A DNA stretch of 64,000 bases from Streptococcus panodentis (lineage in GTDB: Bacteria; Bacillota; Bacilli; Lactobacillales; Streptococcaceae), in the NCBI RefSeq assembly GCF_017884005.1, contig NZ_QFAY01000005.1, positions 20,229 through 84,228 of the forward strand. Direction: 5' to 3'. The translations under genes were made by a program, and so were the position numbers. Numbering within the stretch: the first letter of the stretch is position 1; every line of letters starts with the position of its first letter. Shown here in pieces: positions 26,291-35,148 of the stretch. The notes beneath the pieces are model-generated. The model was not told where the DNA came from. It saw nothing but the letters and a program-made list of their open reading frames with translations, and searched no databases.

Positions 26291-27482
26291 TGGCTTCTCC
26301 TATTTCTGCTGCTTGCTGAGAATCATCCTCATAGAGACCGCTGACCTTTCTGTACCACTTAAAGAGAGCGGCAATGGCTACCTTGGCCGAGGCATAGACC
26401 GGTATTCCCAAGAATACCCCCCAAATCCCAAACATGGATCCCGATGTCAGCAATACGAATAAAATCGTAATGGGATGAATGCTGAGCTGACTGCCCAGAA
26501 CCAAGGGAGAAACGAAACGGCCTTCGATGGTCTGCTCAATGATGAAAACAAGGATTGTCTTAGCCAACATGATGGGCCCGCCGGCAATAAGGGCGATAGC
26601 CAACGCCGGCAGCATGGCCAGAAAACTTCCCAGATAAGGGACCAGATTGAGGATGCCCGCAATCACGCCCAGCGTCACCCCGTAGCGCAGACCGATAATC
26701 TTGAAAAAGATGATAAACATGACCGCCACAATAATAGCAACCGTCACCTGACCGCGTACATAGTTAGCCAGCTGGGTATTGACATCGGTCATCACCTGAC
26801 CAAAAGAATCGCGAAACTTGGTCGGAAGGAACTGCACCACATAGGACCGCAGATTTTTACCGTCCCGCAGGAGATAAAAGAGGATAAAGGGCATGATAAT
26901 AATCGCCACCACAATCTGCGAGGTGGTGCTGATGAGATTGCTGGCCCAGTTGACTGCCCGCGAGGAAAAATTGCTGGCCCAGTCTGTAATCTGGCTGGAC
27001 AGATTGCTGGTAAACTCCTCCAGCTGCGGCTTGACATCCTCCGAGATATAATTTGTCAGCACATTGTCAATAAACCGTTCCGCTTCTTTCAGATAGGCCG
27101 GCACATTCTTGACAAAGGTCATCATCTGGTGCTGCAGGCTGGGAATCGCCACAGCCAGCCCCCAGACAATCAAAAAAGCTATCAGCACAAAGACAAGGGT
27201 AATGGCCACCAGCCGATTGATTTTATGCCTTTCCATAAAGTCCACAATGGGATTGAGCAGATAATAAAGCAGCCCGGCCAGAATGACCGGCAGCATAATA
27301 ACAGTCAGAAATTCAAGAATCGGGGTGAAAATAAAGGTGATTTTACTGAGAATAAAAATATTGAGTCCCAGCAGTAAAGTCACTAAAAAGACTGTAATTG
27401 CTTTGTTATCTAAGAACCATTTAAAAAACCAAGACAGGCTGAAATCTTTTTCTTTGTGTTCCATATCCTTCTCCTTTACCAT
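26280..27482 (-). CDS. AI-2E family transporter (PF01594-type permease)
   Basis: A 400-residue polytopic membrane protein with the family layout. There are N-terminal helices (about 24-110), a soluble segment (about 115-205, FVKNVPAYLKEAERFIDNVL), then helices including LVPYLGSFLAMLPA and the conserved VLGSQLSIHPITILFVLL near the C terminus. Some family members export AI-2, others act as Na+/H+ antiporters, so the substrate is open. The start lies at MVKEKDMEHKEKDF; the ATG of MEHK, six codons in, also has GGAGAAGG ahead and may be the real start. Confidence 0.88.
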   Translation of the reverse strand: MVKEKDMEHKEKDFSLSWFFKWFLDNKAITVFLVTLLLGLNIFILSKITFIFTPILEFLTVIMLPVILAGLLYYLLNPIVDFMERHKINRLVAITLVFVLIAFLIVWGLAVAIPSLQHQMMTFVKNVPAYLKEAERFIDNVLTNYISEDVKPQLEEFTSNLSSQITDWASNFSSRAVNWASNLISTTSQIVVAIIIMPFILFYLLRDGKNLRSYVVQFLPTKFRDSFGQVMTDVNTQLANYVRGQVTVAIIVAVMFIIFFKIIGLRYGVTLGVIAGILNLVPYLGSFLAMLPALAIALIAGGPIMLAKTILVFIIEQTIEGRFVSPLVLGSQLSIHPITILFVLLTSGSMFGIWGVFLGIPVYASAKVAIAALFKWYRKVSGLYEDDSQQAAEIGEASEQ

Positions 27483-27583
27483 GTCACTTCATTGTAACAT
27501 TTTTTTCAGAAAAATTCTCAGCTCATACTCAAATGCTGTCTATTCCTGCCTAATTGCAGAAGATTTTCCTGGAGATGAAGAAG

Positions 27584-27640
27584 CAAAAAACGAATGATAA
27601 GGGCAGGTGACAAGGGCTCAGCCATCATTCATTCGTTTTC
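27584..27640 (-). terminator. Stem-loop terminator (minus strand)
   Basis: AAAACGAATGA ... TCATTCGTTTTTT across a 30-base loop, with the T-run on the minus strand. It may end the transcript of the histidine kinase about 300 bases upstream. The rest of 27641-27930 shows nothing recognisable. Confidence 0.55.
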
Positions 27641-27931
27641 TATTTATTTTGAATCCTTCTCACTGCAGGCAGGCTGTTACAGTTTCGAAGCGCTCTGCTT
27701 TGCTGCAGTCCCAGCCAGTCAGCACCCCCCGCTCTCTTCACTATCAACCGCAGCATCCGTAACTCTTGCATCCAAGAGCCTATGAAACTCCTCTTCAGGA
27801 ATAGAGCTGCTTATAGCCGATGAACATCAAAAACCAACAAGCTAAGGAAGGGCAGCACAGGCTCAAGCACTGCTCTGATCTTGCGGATAGAGCTGCCGCC
27901 AAGAAGTATCGTCTGAGGTTTTGGCAGAGGG

Positions 27932-29305
27932 TTAGCTCTCCATGGACGGCAGAAAAATAGTGAACCGCATGGCTTTCAGATCCACAGCCTCAAACAGATA
28001 GCTCAGACCATGCTTGTCCAAAATCTGCTGAACGATGAAGAGTCCCAGACCAGTGCCGCCATCCTTGCGGTTGCGGCTGTAATCCGGCCGGTAAAAAGGC
28101 TGAAAAATCTGCTGAATCTGAGTCTGATCCAGTACCCGCTCCGCTTCATTTTCGATGATTAGCTGTCCGCTTTCCAGCCGGAGGACTATCTGTCCGCCCG
28201 CCACTGTATAATGAAAGGCATTGTCCAGAAGATTCTTGATAGCCTTGAGCAGGTAAGTCCGATTGCCCTTGACCCTTGCTTCTGCCAGCTCCACCTGAAA
28301 ATGGTAGTGCCGCACATCCGCTAAAATCCGGTAGCTGCCTAGGTTTTCCTCCAGCAGCTGCTTGAGGGAGAAGACTTCCTGCTCCTTTTCTGTCTGCATC
28401 TCCAGCTTAGAAATGGCCAGGATGGATTGGACCAAGTCCGACTGCTCTTCCAGAATTTCCCGGCACTTCTGCAGATAGCGGTCACGGTCCTTGAACTCAC
28501 CGACTCCGTATATCATGCCGTCAACCATGCCCATCATGCTGGTAATAGGGGTCTTGAGCTCGTGCGAGGTCATGCGCAGAAATTCCGCCTTCTCCCGCTC
28601 GCTTTCGGCCACCTTTTCATTTTCCTGCCGCAGGGCCTCCATACTGGTCAGCAGATTGGCGTAGAGGCGATTGATATCATCAGCCAGCTCGGCAATTTCA
28701 TCCCGGCCTTTGACCGGACAAACCACATCCGGAGCCAGGCTGATCATCTGCCGGGTACTTCTGGAAATAGCCTTGATCCGCTGACTGGAGGCACGGCTGT
28801 ACAGATAGGCAGCAATCCCCCCCAGACTGAGCGACAGCAGCAGCACAAAGGGGTAGAGATTGAGCAGAATGCGGCTGGCATCCGACACCGGCTGCAGGGA
28901 ATACTCACCGTTCAGAGTCAGCTCCTGACCATCTGCTGCCGCAATCGTTTCCGTCAGAGTTTTGCTTTCATAGTCGCTGTTGGCAATGGTCGGAACAATG
29001 GTCAGCTGCAGAGAATCCTCTGCACCGCTCTCCACAGAAGGATAAAGAATGGTATTGTCCTTGGCCAGCAGCGTGAACCAGATTTGATTGCTTTTTTTGC
29101 TGTAGTCCGTTAAGAGTTCACCGATTTCCTGACGGGACTTTCCCTTTATCTGCCGGGCAACCTGATCAAACTCCCGCCGGGCTTCACTGCTTTTGACCTG
29201 CTGGTAGTAGAGCGGCATGGCAAAGTAGAGAGAGGCCAGCACAACCGTCACCACGACAAAGATGATAGAGGAGGTCAGAAGAAAATTCTTTTTGACAATT
29301 TTCAC
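27932..29305 (-). CDS. Sensor histidine kinase
   Basis: A 457-residue kinase. TM1 is at about 9-30, the extracellular sensor at about 31-147, and TM2 at about 148-169, with a HAMP-like linker. The dimerisation box has phospho-acceptor H248 in MTSHELKTPITSM. The N, G1 and G2 boxes read NLLDNAFHY, the F-box region FQPFYRPDYSR, and GGTGLGLFIV. It overlaps the regulator stop by 4 bases (ATGA), so the pair is coupled. The genes upstream on the strand encode a MacAB-like exporter and a lipoprotein, suggesting that the system senses a compound or envelope stress handled by that pump. The signal is unknown. Confidence 0.92.
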   Translation of the reverse strand: MKIVKKNFLLTSSIIFVVVTVVLASLYFAMPLYYQQVKSSEARREFDQVARQIKGKSRQEIGELLTDYSKKSNQIWFTLLAKDNTILYPSVESGAEDSLQLTIVPTIANSDYESKTLTETIAAADGQELTLNGEYSLQPVSDASRILLNLYPFVLLLSLSLGGIAAYLYSRASSQRIKAISRSTRQMISLAPDVVCPVKGRDEIAELADDINRLYANLLTSMEALRQENEKVAESEREKAEFLRMTSHELKTPITSMMGMVDGMIYGVGEFKDRDRYLQKCREILEEQSDLVQSILAISKLEMQTEKEQEVFSLKQLLEENLGSYRILADVRHYHFQVELAEARVKGNRTYLLKAIKNLLDNAFHYTVAGGQIVLRLESGQLIIENEAERVLDQTQIQQIFQPFYRPDYSRNRKDGGTGLGLFIVQQILDKHGLSYLFEAVDLKAMRFTIFLPSMES

Positions 29306-29958
29306 TCTTCTTCTCCTCCCAGCTGGTAGCCCATGCCGGTGATGGTTTTAAGCGGCAGCCCCGGGATTTTCTTGCGGATATTCTTGATATGGTTGTCCAG
29401 CACCCGGCTGTCCAGCTCGCTGTAGCCCCAGATGCCGTTCATCAGTTGGTCGCGCGTCACCAGATGTCCCTTGCGCTTAGCCAGAGCCTGCAGGATTTCA
29501 AACTCCTTTTTGGTCAGGGCCATCTTCTGCTCCTGCCAGTAAACCGTACAGTCATCCAGAGAAACCCTTAAATCACCGATGATAATTTCTGAAGGAAGCG
29601 CATTTCGGCGCAGGATATTTTCAATCCGCTTGACCAGAATCAGCGGTGAAAAAGGCTTGGTAACATAGTCGCTGATAAGATGGTTAAAGCTGACCAGCTG
29701 AGTATACTCATCATCCAGCGCTGTCAGGATCATGACCGGAATCTGTGAGGTCTTGCGGATTTCTTTCAGCACTTCCAAACCGCTTTTAGTAGGCAGCATC
29801 ATATCCAAAATCACCAAGTCAAAGGACTCTGACTCAAAAGCCTGCAGGGCTTCCCCGCCGTCAAATACCGGCTTAACCTCGTACCGGCTTTCCTTTAAAA
29901 ACTCGCAGATAACCTGATTGATGGTGCTATCGTCTTCCACTACTAAAATTCTGTGCAT
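29302..29958 (-). CDS. Response regulator, OmpR/PhoB type
   Basis: A 218-residue regulator from MHRILVVEDD. The receiver domain has acidic pocket E8-D9-D10, phosphorylated D52 (LVILDMMLP) and the T/K switch (MILTALDD, YVTKPFSP). The C-terminal winged helix carries LTKKEFEILQALAKRKGHLVTR and DNHIKNIRKKI. The frame stays open upstream to 30060, but AAGGAG lies just ahead of the ATG at 29958 and the receiver begins there, so I take that start. It is 274 bases downstream of the permease on the same strand; no clear promoter was found in the gap. Confidence 0.92.
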   Translation of the reverse strand: MHRILVVEDDSTINQVICEFLKESRYEVKPVFDGGEALQAFESESFDLVILDMMLPTKSGLEVLKEIRKTSQIPVMILTALDDEYTQLVSFNHLISDYVTKPFSPLILVKRIENILRRNALPSEIIIGDLRVSLDDCTVYWQEQKMALTKKEFEILQALAKRKGHLVTRDQLMNGIWGYSELDSRVLDNHIKNIRKKIPGLPLKTITGMGYQLGGEEE

Positions 29959-30231
29959 ACGTTCTTTTTCTCCTTGTACTTGTTTGGCCTTTCCAGCAGC
30001 TGGTCCAGCACGCCTGCTCCTGATCTGCTTTTGTGCTCTTGCCGGCTCATTCTCAAACAATGGGATTCACAGTCCCGGCAGCAGCAGACATGAGGGCAGA
30101 CTCTGATACTCTTTTTATTTTTAGCTTCGCATCCTTCTCTCAAGCGGCGGCAGACGGCAGATTCTTTGAGAATCCACGCCAACCGTCGTTCGCTCCAGCA
30201 GCCCCACTATTGGAGCTTGCAGCATGTGGGC

Positions 30232-31449
30232 TTATTCAAATCGCAGAGCCTCGATCGGATCCAGCTTGGAGGCCTTGACAGCCGGCAGAAGACCAAATAC
30301 TACTCCTATTATACAACAAAAGAGCAAACTGACAAAGACCGAAAAGAGGGATAAAATATAAGGATAGGCCAGCGATTGCGTAATAGCAAAGCCCGAGGCA
30401 ATACCAGCAAGCACGCCAATCATCCCGCCCATGAGAGTCAGGATGACCGCCTCAATCAGAAACTGCTTGAGAATGATCTTGCGCCGAGCCCCCAGAGCCT
30501 TTTTAATCCCAATCTCACGGGTCCGCTCAGTCACCGACACCAGCATGATATTCATGACACCGATACCGCCGACCAGCAGGGAAATACTGGCAATGCCGGC
30601 CAGCAGGACAAAGTTGGACTGATTGAGATTATCCAGCTGGCGCTCAAATTCCTGCAGATTGAGCACACCAAACATATAGTCTGACGGCGGTATCTGCTGG
30701 TTGAGATAGTCACTGACTTTCTTGGCTGCCTTCTTCAGATCATCGGCCTTGTGGGTCTGGACTGTCACTTCCGGATTGACATTGATGGTATCAAAAATCC
30801 GGTGCCACTGCTGCAGAGGGATATAGGCTGTTTTTTCAGCTCCTGCTGTTAGGCCGCTTTGCTCCTTGGACTCAAAAACCCCGATGACCTTAAAAGGATT
30901 GCCCAAAACCTCCACATACTTACCGATGCCGTCTCCCTGAGGAAACAGGCTGTCGTAGAGACTCTTTTCCAGATAGGTCACCTGCTCTTGATTTTTAAAG
31001 GCTGCTGACTCAAAGCCCTCTCCTTCCAAGAGGCGCAGCTGCATGATGTCTGCTGCTGTCTGCGAAACGGCCTGGACCTTGCCGGACGACTTCTTGCTCA
31101 GATAGTAAAGTTTCTCGTCTGTCCCGTAAGTCATCAGGGCATTTTTGACTCCAGAGATTTCCTTGATCTTGCTTAATACCTCCTCTCCCATAAAAGGGAT
31201 ATAAGAGGGCTTCTGAGCTTGGGCTTTCTCTGGGATAGAGGGATCGATGGCACTTTTCTTGTCGTAGACGACCTTGATGGTATTGTTGCTGCCGCCAATC
31301 AGCTGGCGCTTGGTATTTTCCGTATTGCCCTCAATGATGGAAAAGATTGCAATAATGGCCCCAATCCCGATGATAATGCCCAGCATGGTCAGCATGGAGC
31401 GCATTTTATGCGACAAGATTGAATTCAGGGCTACAAAAATATCTTCCAT
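30232..31449 (-). CDS. MacB-like ABC transporter permease
   Basis: A 405-residue permease of the MacB/FtsX type. TM1 at about 18-40 (MLGIIIGIGAIIAIFSIIEG) is followed by a large extracytoplasmic MacB_PCD domain (about 45-275), then the FtsX domain with three helices (IASISLLVGGIGVMNIMLVSV; VILTLMGGMIGVLAG; FSVFVSLLFCCIIGVVFGLLPA). The coupling segment TERTREIGIKKALGARRK is standard. With the ATPase and adaptor genes just upstream it forms a tripartite exporter like the pneumococcal Spr0693-0695 system. Such pumps export peptides, drugs or lipids; the substrate here is unknown. Confidence 0.93.
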   Translation of the reverse strand: MEDIFVALNSILSHKMRSMLTMLGIIIGIGAIIAIFSIIEGNTENTKRQLIGGSNNTIKVVYDKKSAIDPSIPEKAQAQKPSYIPFMGEEVLSKIKEISGVKNALMTYGTDEKLYYLSKKSSGKVQAVSQTAADIMQLRLLEGEGFESAAFKNQEQVTYLEKSLYDSLFPQGDGIGKYVEVLGNPFKVIGVFESKEQSGLTAGAEKTAYIPLQQWHRIFDTINVNPEVTVQTHKADDLKKAAKKVSDYLNQQIPPSDYMFGVLNLQEFERQLDNLNQSNFVLLAGIASISLLVGGIGVMNIMLVSVTERTREIGIKKALGARRKIILKQFLIEAVILTLMGGMIGVLAGIASGFAITQSLAYPYILSLFSVFVSLLFCCIIGVVFGLLPAVKASKLDPIEALRFE

Positions 31450-31461
31450 ACAGCCTCCTCT

Positions 31462-32136
31462 CTATCCGATGGCCTTGGTCTCTATATTGCCATCCCGCAG
31501 GACCACCGTCTCCTTGCATAGCTGGGCTACTTCGGGCTCGTGGGTAATGATGACAATGGTTTTGCCCTCGTCATTAAACTGCTTGAAGAGATCCATAATC
31601 TGAACACTGGTCTTAGTATCTAAGGCCCCAGTCGGCTCATCACCCAGGATAAAGCTGGGATTGGTGACCAAGGCCCGCGCAATAGCCACCCGCTGCTTCT
31701 GCCCGCCGGACAGCTCCATGGGCTTAAAGCCGCTCCGCTCTTCCAGACCGACCAGCCGCAGCATGTCCATGGCCCGCTCCCTTCTTTCCTTTTTTGAGAT
31801 TTTCATATAAGTCAGCGGCAGCTCTACATTTTGGCAGGCTGTCAGCTTGGGCATGAGGTTGAAGTTCTGGAAAACAAAGCCAATCTTCTGATTGCGCAGA
31901 TCGGACAGCTGATTGTCCGACAGCTCAGAGACATCAGTCCCTTCGATATGATAAGAGCCTGAGCTTGCCTTGTCCAGACAGCCGATGATGTTCATCAGGG
32001 TGGACTTGCCAGAGCCAGACGGCCCCATGATGGCTAGAAAATCCCCTTCCTTTACATGCAGATCGATGCCTTTTAAAATCGGGAACTCCTGACTGCCCTG
32101 CCGATAAGACTTGTGGATGTCCTTAAGCTTTAACAT
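31462..32136 (-). CDS. ABC transporter ATP-binding protein, MacB/LolD type
   Basis: A 224-residue ATPase with Walker [10 protein letters not shown] (38-46), signature [15 protein letters not shown], Walker [13 protein letters not shown] and the switch H in IITHEPEV. The length and the [17 protein letters not shown] style fit the LolD/MacB ATPase group. It overlaps the adaptor gene by 14 bases and stops 12 bases before the permease, so the three subunits are made from one message. Confidence 0.95.
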   Translation of the reverse strand: MLKLKDIHKSYRQGSQEFPILKGIDLHVKEGDFLAIMGPSGSGKSTLMNIIGCLDKASSGSYHIEGTDVSELSDNQLSDLRNQKIGFVFQNFNLMPKLTACQNVELPLTYMKISKKERRERAMDMLRLVGLEERSGFKPMELSGGQKQRVAIARALVTNPSFILGDEPTGALDTKTSVQIMDLFKQFNDEGKTIVIITHEPEVAQLCKETVVLRDGNIETKAIG

Positions 32137-33388
32137 GCTGACCTACCTCCATCCCTTCTTCCATACCCTTTCGCGGTGTCGAAATGGTGTCCTGCAGGCT
32201 CAAACCGTCCGTGATCTCTACCAAACGGTCGGAGACTTTTTTGGTCTTGACTTCCTGCATCTTCAGGGTCTTGCCCTCTACCTTCCAGACATAGGTCTTG
32301 CCGTTTTTGCTGAAAGTATAGGACTGATTGACCACCAGCTTACCGGCTTCGGGAGCATTTTCCATGATATTGACGTAAGAGTGAGAGCCGACCAGCGGCA
32401 TATCGCCCCCCTGATCCAGCTCGACAGTATAAGGGTACTTGCCTTGGTTGGGGTTTTCCTGTTGTTTATTCCCACCATTATTATTGGAAGTATTTTCTGC
32501 TGTCAGACTGCCGACCTGGGTCACCGTGCCGCTCCAGCGCTTCTTAGGATCTTTGCGGTCCACGACTTCCACTTTCTGGCCCACGCTGAGCTTCTCACGG
32601 TCAAATTCGCTGACCGAGCCCTTGACCAGAGTCTTGGACTTATCCATGATTTCGATGAAGTTTTCTTCTTCCTTTTTGGCCTTGGACTGGGTCGGCAGGT
32701 CTTCGTTCATAGAGGTAATTGTTCCGGCAGTATCGGCCGTGACGGTATCATACTTCATTCGGTCTGACTCTGTCTGGGCTGTCACCTGAGCCTTCTCAGC
32801 CTCGATCTGGGCTGTCGTCACCTCATTGTCCGCAGTCTTGGCATCGCTGAGCGCCTGAGCCAGCTCATCTTCGGCGGACTTGATCTGCTCCAGCAGGGAC
32901 TCGTCCTGACTGGCATTGTACTGGTCCTTGAGAGCATTGAGGCTGGCCAGCTTGCGGTTATAGGTTTCCCACTTGATGGCAGCGCTGTTTTGAGCCGCCG
33001 TAATGCTGTTGGCCTTGGACTGAGCGTCGTATTGAGCCGATTGGGCTGTCAATTCCTGCTCTGTCACATAGGAAAAGAGGGGCTGCCCCTGTGTGACGGT
33101 GTCGCCATTTTTGACAAAGACTTCCTTGACTTCCCCCTTAGAAGGGTCAATCTTGACCTTACTGCTATTGTTAGCAACGACTTCCCCAGATAAAACCAGG
33201 CTTGTTTTTTTGCTGTTATAGACAGCTTCCTGGACCTTCAGCGAATCAATCTTCCTGTCTGCCATTTGCATGGCCTCCTGTTGATTGACCTGTCTAAGAA
33301 GCAGGTAGCCTCCCAGCCCAGCACAAGCGAGAATGACCGCGCTGCCCAATAGAATGGTCTTACGATTCATTTTTTTTCTTCGAAACAT
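32123..33388 (-). CDS. MacA-like periplasmic-type adaptor (HlyD/RND family)
   Basis: A 421-residue adaptor anchored by one N-terminal helix (about 11-29). The lipoyl/barrel half KVKIDPSKGEVKEVFVKNGD is followed by a long coiled-coil hairpin (about 115-205, with repeated A/Q/E/K heptads), then beta-barrel domains (GSVSEFDREKLSVGQKVEV; GKTYVWKVEGKTLKMQEV). In Gram-positive bacteria these adaptors cap the MacB-like permease on the outer face. The start at 33388 has GGAGG five bases ahead. It is 28 bases after the small lipoprotein gene. Confidence 0.93.
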   Translation of the reverse strand: MFRRKKMNRKTILLGSAVILACAGLGGYLLLRQVNQQEAMQMADRKIDSLKVQEAVYNSKKTSLVLSGEVVANNSSKVKIDPSKGEVKEVFVKNGDTVTQGQPLFSYVTEQELTAQSAQYDAQSKANSITAAQNSAAIKWETYNRKLASLNALKDQYNASQDESLLEQIKSAEDELAQALSDAKTADNEVTTAQIEAEKAQVTAQTESDRMKYDTVTADTAGTITSMNEDLPTQSKAKKEEENFIEIMDKSKTLVKGSVSEFDREKLSVGQKVEVVDRKDPKKRWSGTVTQVGSLTAENTSNNNGGNKQQENPNQGKYPYTVELDQGGDMPLVGSHSYVNIMENAPEAGKLVVNQSYTFSKNGKTYVWKVEGKTLKMQEVKTKKVSDRLVEITDGLSLQDTISTPRKGMEEGMEVGQHVKA

Positions 33389-33416
33389 ATTGCCTCCAGC
33401 CTACACGTCTTATACT

Positions 33417-33683
33417 TTATTTATCAGCTGATCCAGATTCGTCTTCTGGGATTTCCTCACCATCAGCTGGAATCTGAATGACATTGCCGTCTGGCATGGT
33501 GTATTCTGTGACTTCCTTGCCGTCAACGGTCTTGGTTTTCTGATCGACCGCGTCTTTTTTAAAGTCCACTTCTTTGCCGTCCATTACTTCCTTATTGTCG
33601 GCATTTTTATTGCCGCATGCGGCTAAAAAGAATCCAGACATTCCGATAAGGGCTACAAGCATCGCAAATTTTTTTGAGTTCAT
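33417..33683 (-). CDS. Small acidic lipoprotein of unknown function
   Basis: An 88-residue precursor. It has a signal peptide (KKFAMLVALIGMSGFFL) and lipobox L-A-A-C with Cys23, so it is lipid-anchored on the outer membrane face. The mature 66 residues are acidic and carry DGKEV twice (MDGKEVDFKKD; VDGKEVTEYTMPDG). I chose the ATG at 33683 because AAAGGAGAAG lies just upstream; an in-frame ATG at 33707 would lengthen the charged N terminus without a ribosome site. It is the first gene of the exporter operon. It could be a substrate-capturing or sensing accessory of the pump; I do not recognise the family. Confidence 0.85.
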   Translation of the reverse strand: MNSKKFAMLVALIGMSGFFLAACGNKNADNKEVMDGKEVDFKKDAVDQKTKTVDGKEVTEYTMPDGNVIQIPADGEEIPEDESGSADK

Positions 33684-33735
33684 TTGTCTTCTCCTTTGTT
33701 TGAGCAAGCAGGAAGATGAAAGCTTCCTGACAGTT

Positions 33736-33741
33736 ATTATA
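33736..33741 (-). promoter_or_regulatory. -10 box formed at the edge of a RUP-like element
   Basis: Minus-strand TATAAT, of which GACTATA is the end of element C and the last bases are flank. It lies 53 bases before the lipoprotein ATG. The matching -35 inside the element is weak. Confidence 0.45.
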
Positions 33742-33845
33742 GTCTTTTAGTTTGCTTTTAGTACGAGGCAGCGAGCTGCAGACAATACTGGCGTACAGCA
33801 AGACGAGCTAACAAAGTAATAAAAGATAAACTAAATGACGATATT
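33738..33845. repeat. RUP-like miniature element, short variant (copy C)
   Basis: About 107 bases, TATAGTCTTTTAGTTTGC to AAAGATAAACTAAATGACGATA, with the core GTACGAGGCAGCGAGC and GCGTACAGCAAGACGAGC. Very close to copies D and F. It sits immediately upstream of the lipoprotein-exporter operon. Confidence 0.85.
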
Positions 33846-33987
33846 TTTTGAACAATTCTATTCTAACAAAGCCATCTATCCCCTTCCTACCCGCTATCTG
33901 TTTTTTGTCTGTTTTTTCCTGCTGATACTATCCTTTTGAAAAGCAGGCATATCCTCTGCAAGCAAACCCGCTTATCTGCTTTTATGG

Positions 33988-33993
33988 TATAAT
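33988..33993 (+). promoter_or_regulatory. -10 box of the lactonase-fold gene
   Basis: TATAAT 32 bases before the ATG, with AAAGAGG as ribosome site at about 34013. No convincing -35. Confidence 0.6.
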
Positions 33994-34025
33994 AAGAATA
34001 AGTCCAATCTAAAAGAGGTAATGCA

Positions 34026-35036
34026 ATGACACAAACGATTTATTTCGGAACCTATACCCGCAGAGATTCCAAGGGGATCTACAAGGCAGACTTTGACCCC
34101 TCCAAGGGAGAACTGGCAAACCTGACCTTGGTCGCCCAAGAGCCCAGCCCCACTTATCTGGCTTTTGATCAGGCCGGCCATCTTTACACGGTAGGCGCAG
34201 AAGACGGAGCTGGCGGGATTGCTGCCTACGACCAAAAAGCTCAGCTGCTCAACCATGTCGTCCAAGAGGGGGCTCCGCTCTGCTATGTAGCAGTCGACGA
34301 AGAGCGCAGTCTGGTTTACGGGGCCAACTATCATAAGGGACAGGTCTTGGTCTACAGACGCTTGGCTGACGGCCGGCTGGAACTGGCTGATTCTGACACC
34401 CATGAAGGCCAGGGACCGCATGCCAACCAAGCCTCCGCCCATGTCCACTATGCAGATCTCACCCCAGACCAATACCTGATTACCTGCGACCTAGGAACTG
34501 ACCAAGTGACTACCTATGATGTAGCCGAAGATGGAAAAATAACTCCCCTAGACACCTATAAATGCGCCGCTGGCGCTGGAGCCCGCCATATCGTCTTTCA
34601 TCCTCACTACAAGATAGCCTATCTCATCTGCGAGCTCAACTCAACCATTGAAGTCTTGATTTACGATGGAGTTGGCCACTTTGAGCACCTGCAGACCATC
34701 TCCACTCTGCCAGCGGACTTTGACGGAGCAAACGGAACAGCTGCTATCCGCCTCTCTGCTGACGGCAAGTTTCTCTACGGCTCCAACCGCGGCCACGACT
34801 CGATCGCTGTTTACAGCATCTTGGCCGACGGCAGCTTGGAGCTGGCTGACATTGTCCCAACTAATGGCCAAAATCCGCGGGACTTTAACATCACCCCAGA
34901 CCAAAACTATATCATCGCAGTTCACCAAGACTCTGACAACGCTACAGTCTTCAAACGCGATGCCGAAACAGGGAAACTGACCGAAATCTCACATGACTTC
35001 TATGTTCCGGAAGCTGTTTGCCTGACCTTTAAATAA
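34026..35036 (+). CDS. Lactonase family protein, 6-phosphogluconolactonase-like beta propeller
   Basis: A 336-residue seven-bladed propeller of the PF10282 family. The opening YFGTYTRRDSKGIYKADFD, the middle GPHANQASAHVHYADLTPDQ and the repeated blade strands (LSADGKFLYGSNRGHDSIAVY; FNITPDQNYIIAVHQDSDNATVF) are characteristic. Some members hydrolyse 6-phosphogluconolactone in the pentose phosphate pathway; others have unknown substrates, so I give no symbol. Single gene with its own promoter and terminator. Confidence 0.9.
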   Translation: MTQTIYFGTYTRRDSKGIYKADFDPSKGELANLTLVAQEPSPTYLAFDQAGHLYTVGAEDGAGGIAAYDQKAQLLNHVVQEGAPLCYVAVDEERSLVYGANYHKGQVLVYRRLADGRLELADSDTHEGQGPHANQASAHVHYADLTPDQYLITCDLGTDQVTTYDVAEDGKITPLDTYKCAAGAGARHIVFHPHYKIAYLICELNSTIEVLIYDGVGHFEHLQTISTLPADFDGANGTAAIRLSADGKFLYGSNRGHDSIAVYSILADGSLELADIVPTNGQNPRDFNITPDQNYIIAVHQDSDNATVFKRDAETGKLTEISHDFYVPEAVCLTFK

Positions 35037-35104
35037 ACTGCTAAGTCCCGTCACTGCTCCTAGCAGCAAATAATGAAACCTGCATCATGATTCAAAAGAC
35101 TGCA

Positions 35105-35145
35105 AAATAAGAGCCCCTGAGAAAACAACTCAAGGGCTCTTATTT
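35105..35145. terminator. Bidirectional terminator
   Basis: AAAATAAGAGCCC-TGAG ... CTCA-GGGCTCTTATTTT between two convergent genes, with A- and T-runs on both sides. Confidence 0.88.
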
Positions 35146-35148
35146 TCA

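Noticed and set aside
26280..27482. AI-2E family label as proof of AI-2 export
   Set aside because: The family name reflects one member; no sequence feature here shows AI-2 transport, so I left the substrate open.
29943..30182. Cysteine-rich 79-codon minus-strand frame upstream of the response regulator
   Set aside because: The start would be TTG without ribosome site and it overlaps the regulator start; no supporting context.
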